From positions 1 to 13,258 of the forward strand of contig JBPCPM010000041.1 of assembly GCA_050999155.1 (NCBI GenBank): a stretch of 13,258 nucleotides of DNA, read 5' to 3'. Position numbers and translations under genes: made by a program. Positions 13,123 to 13,258 of this stretch are shown here, one piece after another; the first letter of the stretch is position 1; each line of letters starts with the position of its first letter. This stretch comes from JBPCPM01 sp050999155 (GTDB taxonomy: Bacteria; Actinomycetota; Thermoleophilia; Solirubrobacterales; 70-9). The notes beneath the pieces are model-generated. The model did no database searches. It saw only the letters and a list, made by a program, of their open reading frames with translations, and was not told the origin of the DNA.

Positions 13123-13258
13123 TTAGCAGGCCACCTCGACGACGGCCTCGATGTCCTCGTCGGTCTCGAGCGACGTCAGGAGTGCCGTGCCCGTGACCTG
13201 GCCGCCGTCCACCTGAAGTTGGATGTCATCTTCGATGCCGTTGTAGCTGACGGCCGGG
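13123..13258 (-). CDS. C-terminal end of an unrecognised leftward gene (5' end beyond the window)
   Basis: On the minus strand an open frame enters from the window edge and ends at TAA (13125-13123). The last residues read PAVSYNGIEDDIQLQVDGG, then QVTGTALLTSLETDEDIEAVVEVAC. The composition is Asp/Glu-rich with alternating hydrophobic residues and codon use is coding-like, suggesting a beta-rich, perhaps exported, domain ending in Cys. No family is recognised. It converges on the hsd operon and may be the first chromosomal gene beyond the island. Confidence 0.55.
   Translation of the reverse strand, partial: PAVSYNGIEDDIQLQVDGGQVTGTALLTSLETDEDIEAVVEVAC

Noticed and set aside
13046..13126. 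26-codon ORF with GGAGGAGG-rich context
   Set aside because: Very short, ends inside the convergent gene's stop region, and has no protein features.
1..13258. CRISPR arrays, insertion sequences, riboswitches
   Set aside because: No array of regularly spaced repeats, no transposase, and no recognisable riboswitch core was seen. The only repeats are those listed.

Overview
The window is GC-rich and reads like an actinobacterial chromosome. The evidence for this is the very high GC at third codon positions, frequent GTG starts, a promoter whose -10 box sits 6 nt from a GTG start (leaderless style), and protein families typical of Actinomycetota mobile elements. No species can be named from the sequence.

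Layout. Positions 1-30 are the 3' end of a tRNA gene (T-arm, acceptor strand, encoded CCA). Directly after it lies an integration module. It has a hairpin behind the tRNA, four TGACAGC repeats that look like integrase arm-type sites, an integrase terminator hairpin, a leftward tyrosine integrase (206-1339), and a leftward HTH-tailed protein whose stop overlaps the integrase start (1336-2028). A divergent control region at 2029-2167 holds a perfect 10-bp inverted repeat over the leftward promoter and two 30-bp direct repeats. Rightward from there run an XRE-type regulator (2168-2428), an AlpA/excisionase-like HTH protein (2410-2628), a small basic protein (2625-2843), an unrecognised protein with a tandem internal duplication (2740-3543), and a DnaB-N/RepA-like ATPase (3543-5096). 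All of these overlap head to tail as one coupled operon.

The stretch 5097-5923 looks worn. It holds a strong hairpin, a short Cys-rich ORF that may be truncated, a 55-bp relic of the HTH-tailed gene, an inverted pair of arm-like sites, and a frameshifted ORF. A terminase-small-subunit-like HTH protein follows (5924-6577). Integrase + HTH regulators + excisionase + replicative ATPase + TerS-like protein, with no portal, capsid, tail or large terminase gene in view, is the gene set of a phage satellite or minimal prophage-like element.

From 6.8 to 12.7 kb lies a complete Type I restriction-modification locus, hsdM-hsdS-hsdR, with all catalytic motifs. However, hsdM carries an in-frame TAA at codon 141, between conserved residues of an otherwise intact reading frame, probably a one-base change of a Tyr codon. 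If this is real, the system is crippled or depends on readthrough or split subunits. If not, it is a sequencing error. The final 550 bp are a gene-poor spacer and the C-terminal end of a leftward gene running off the window. No second copy of the tRNA 3' end (the other att site) was seen, so whether hsdMSR is cargo of the element or a neighbouring island is undecided.
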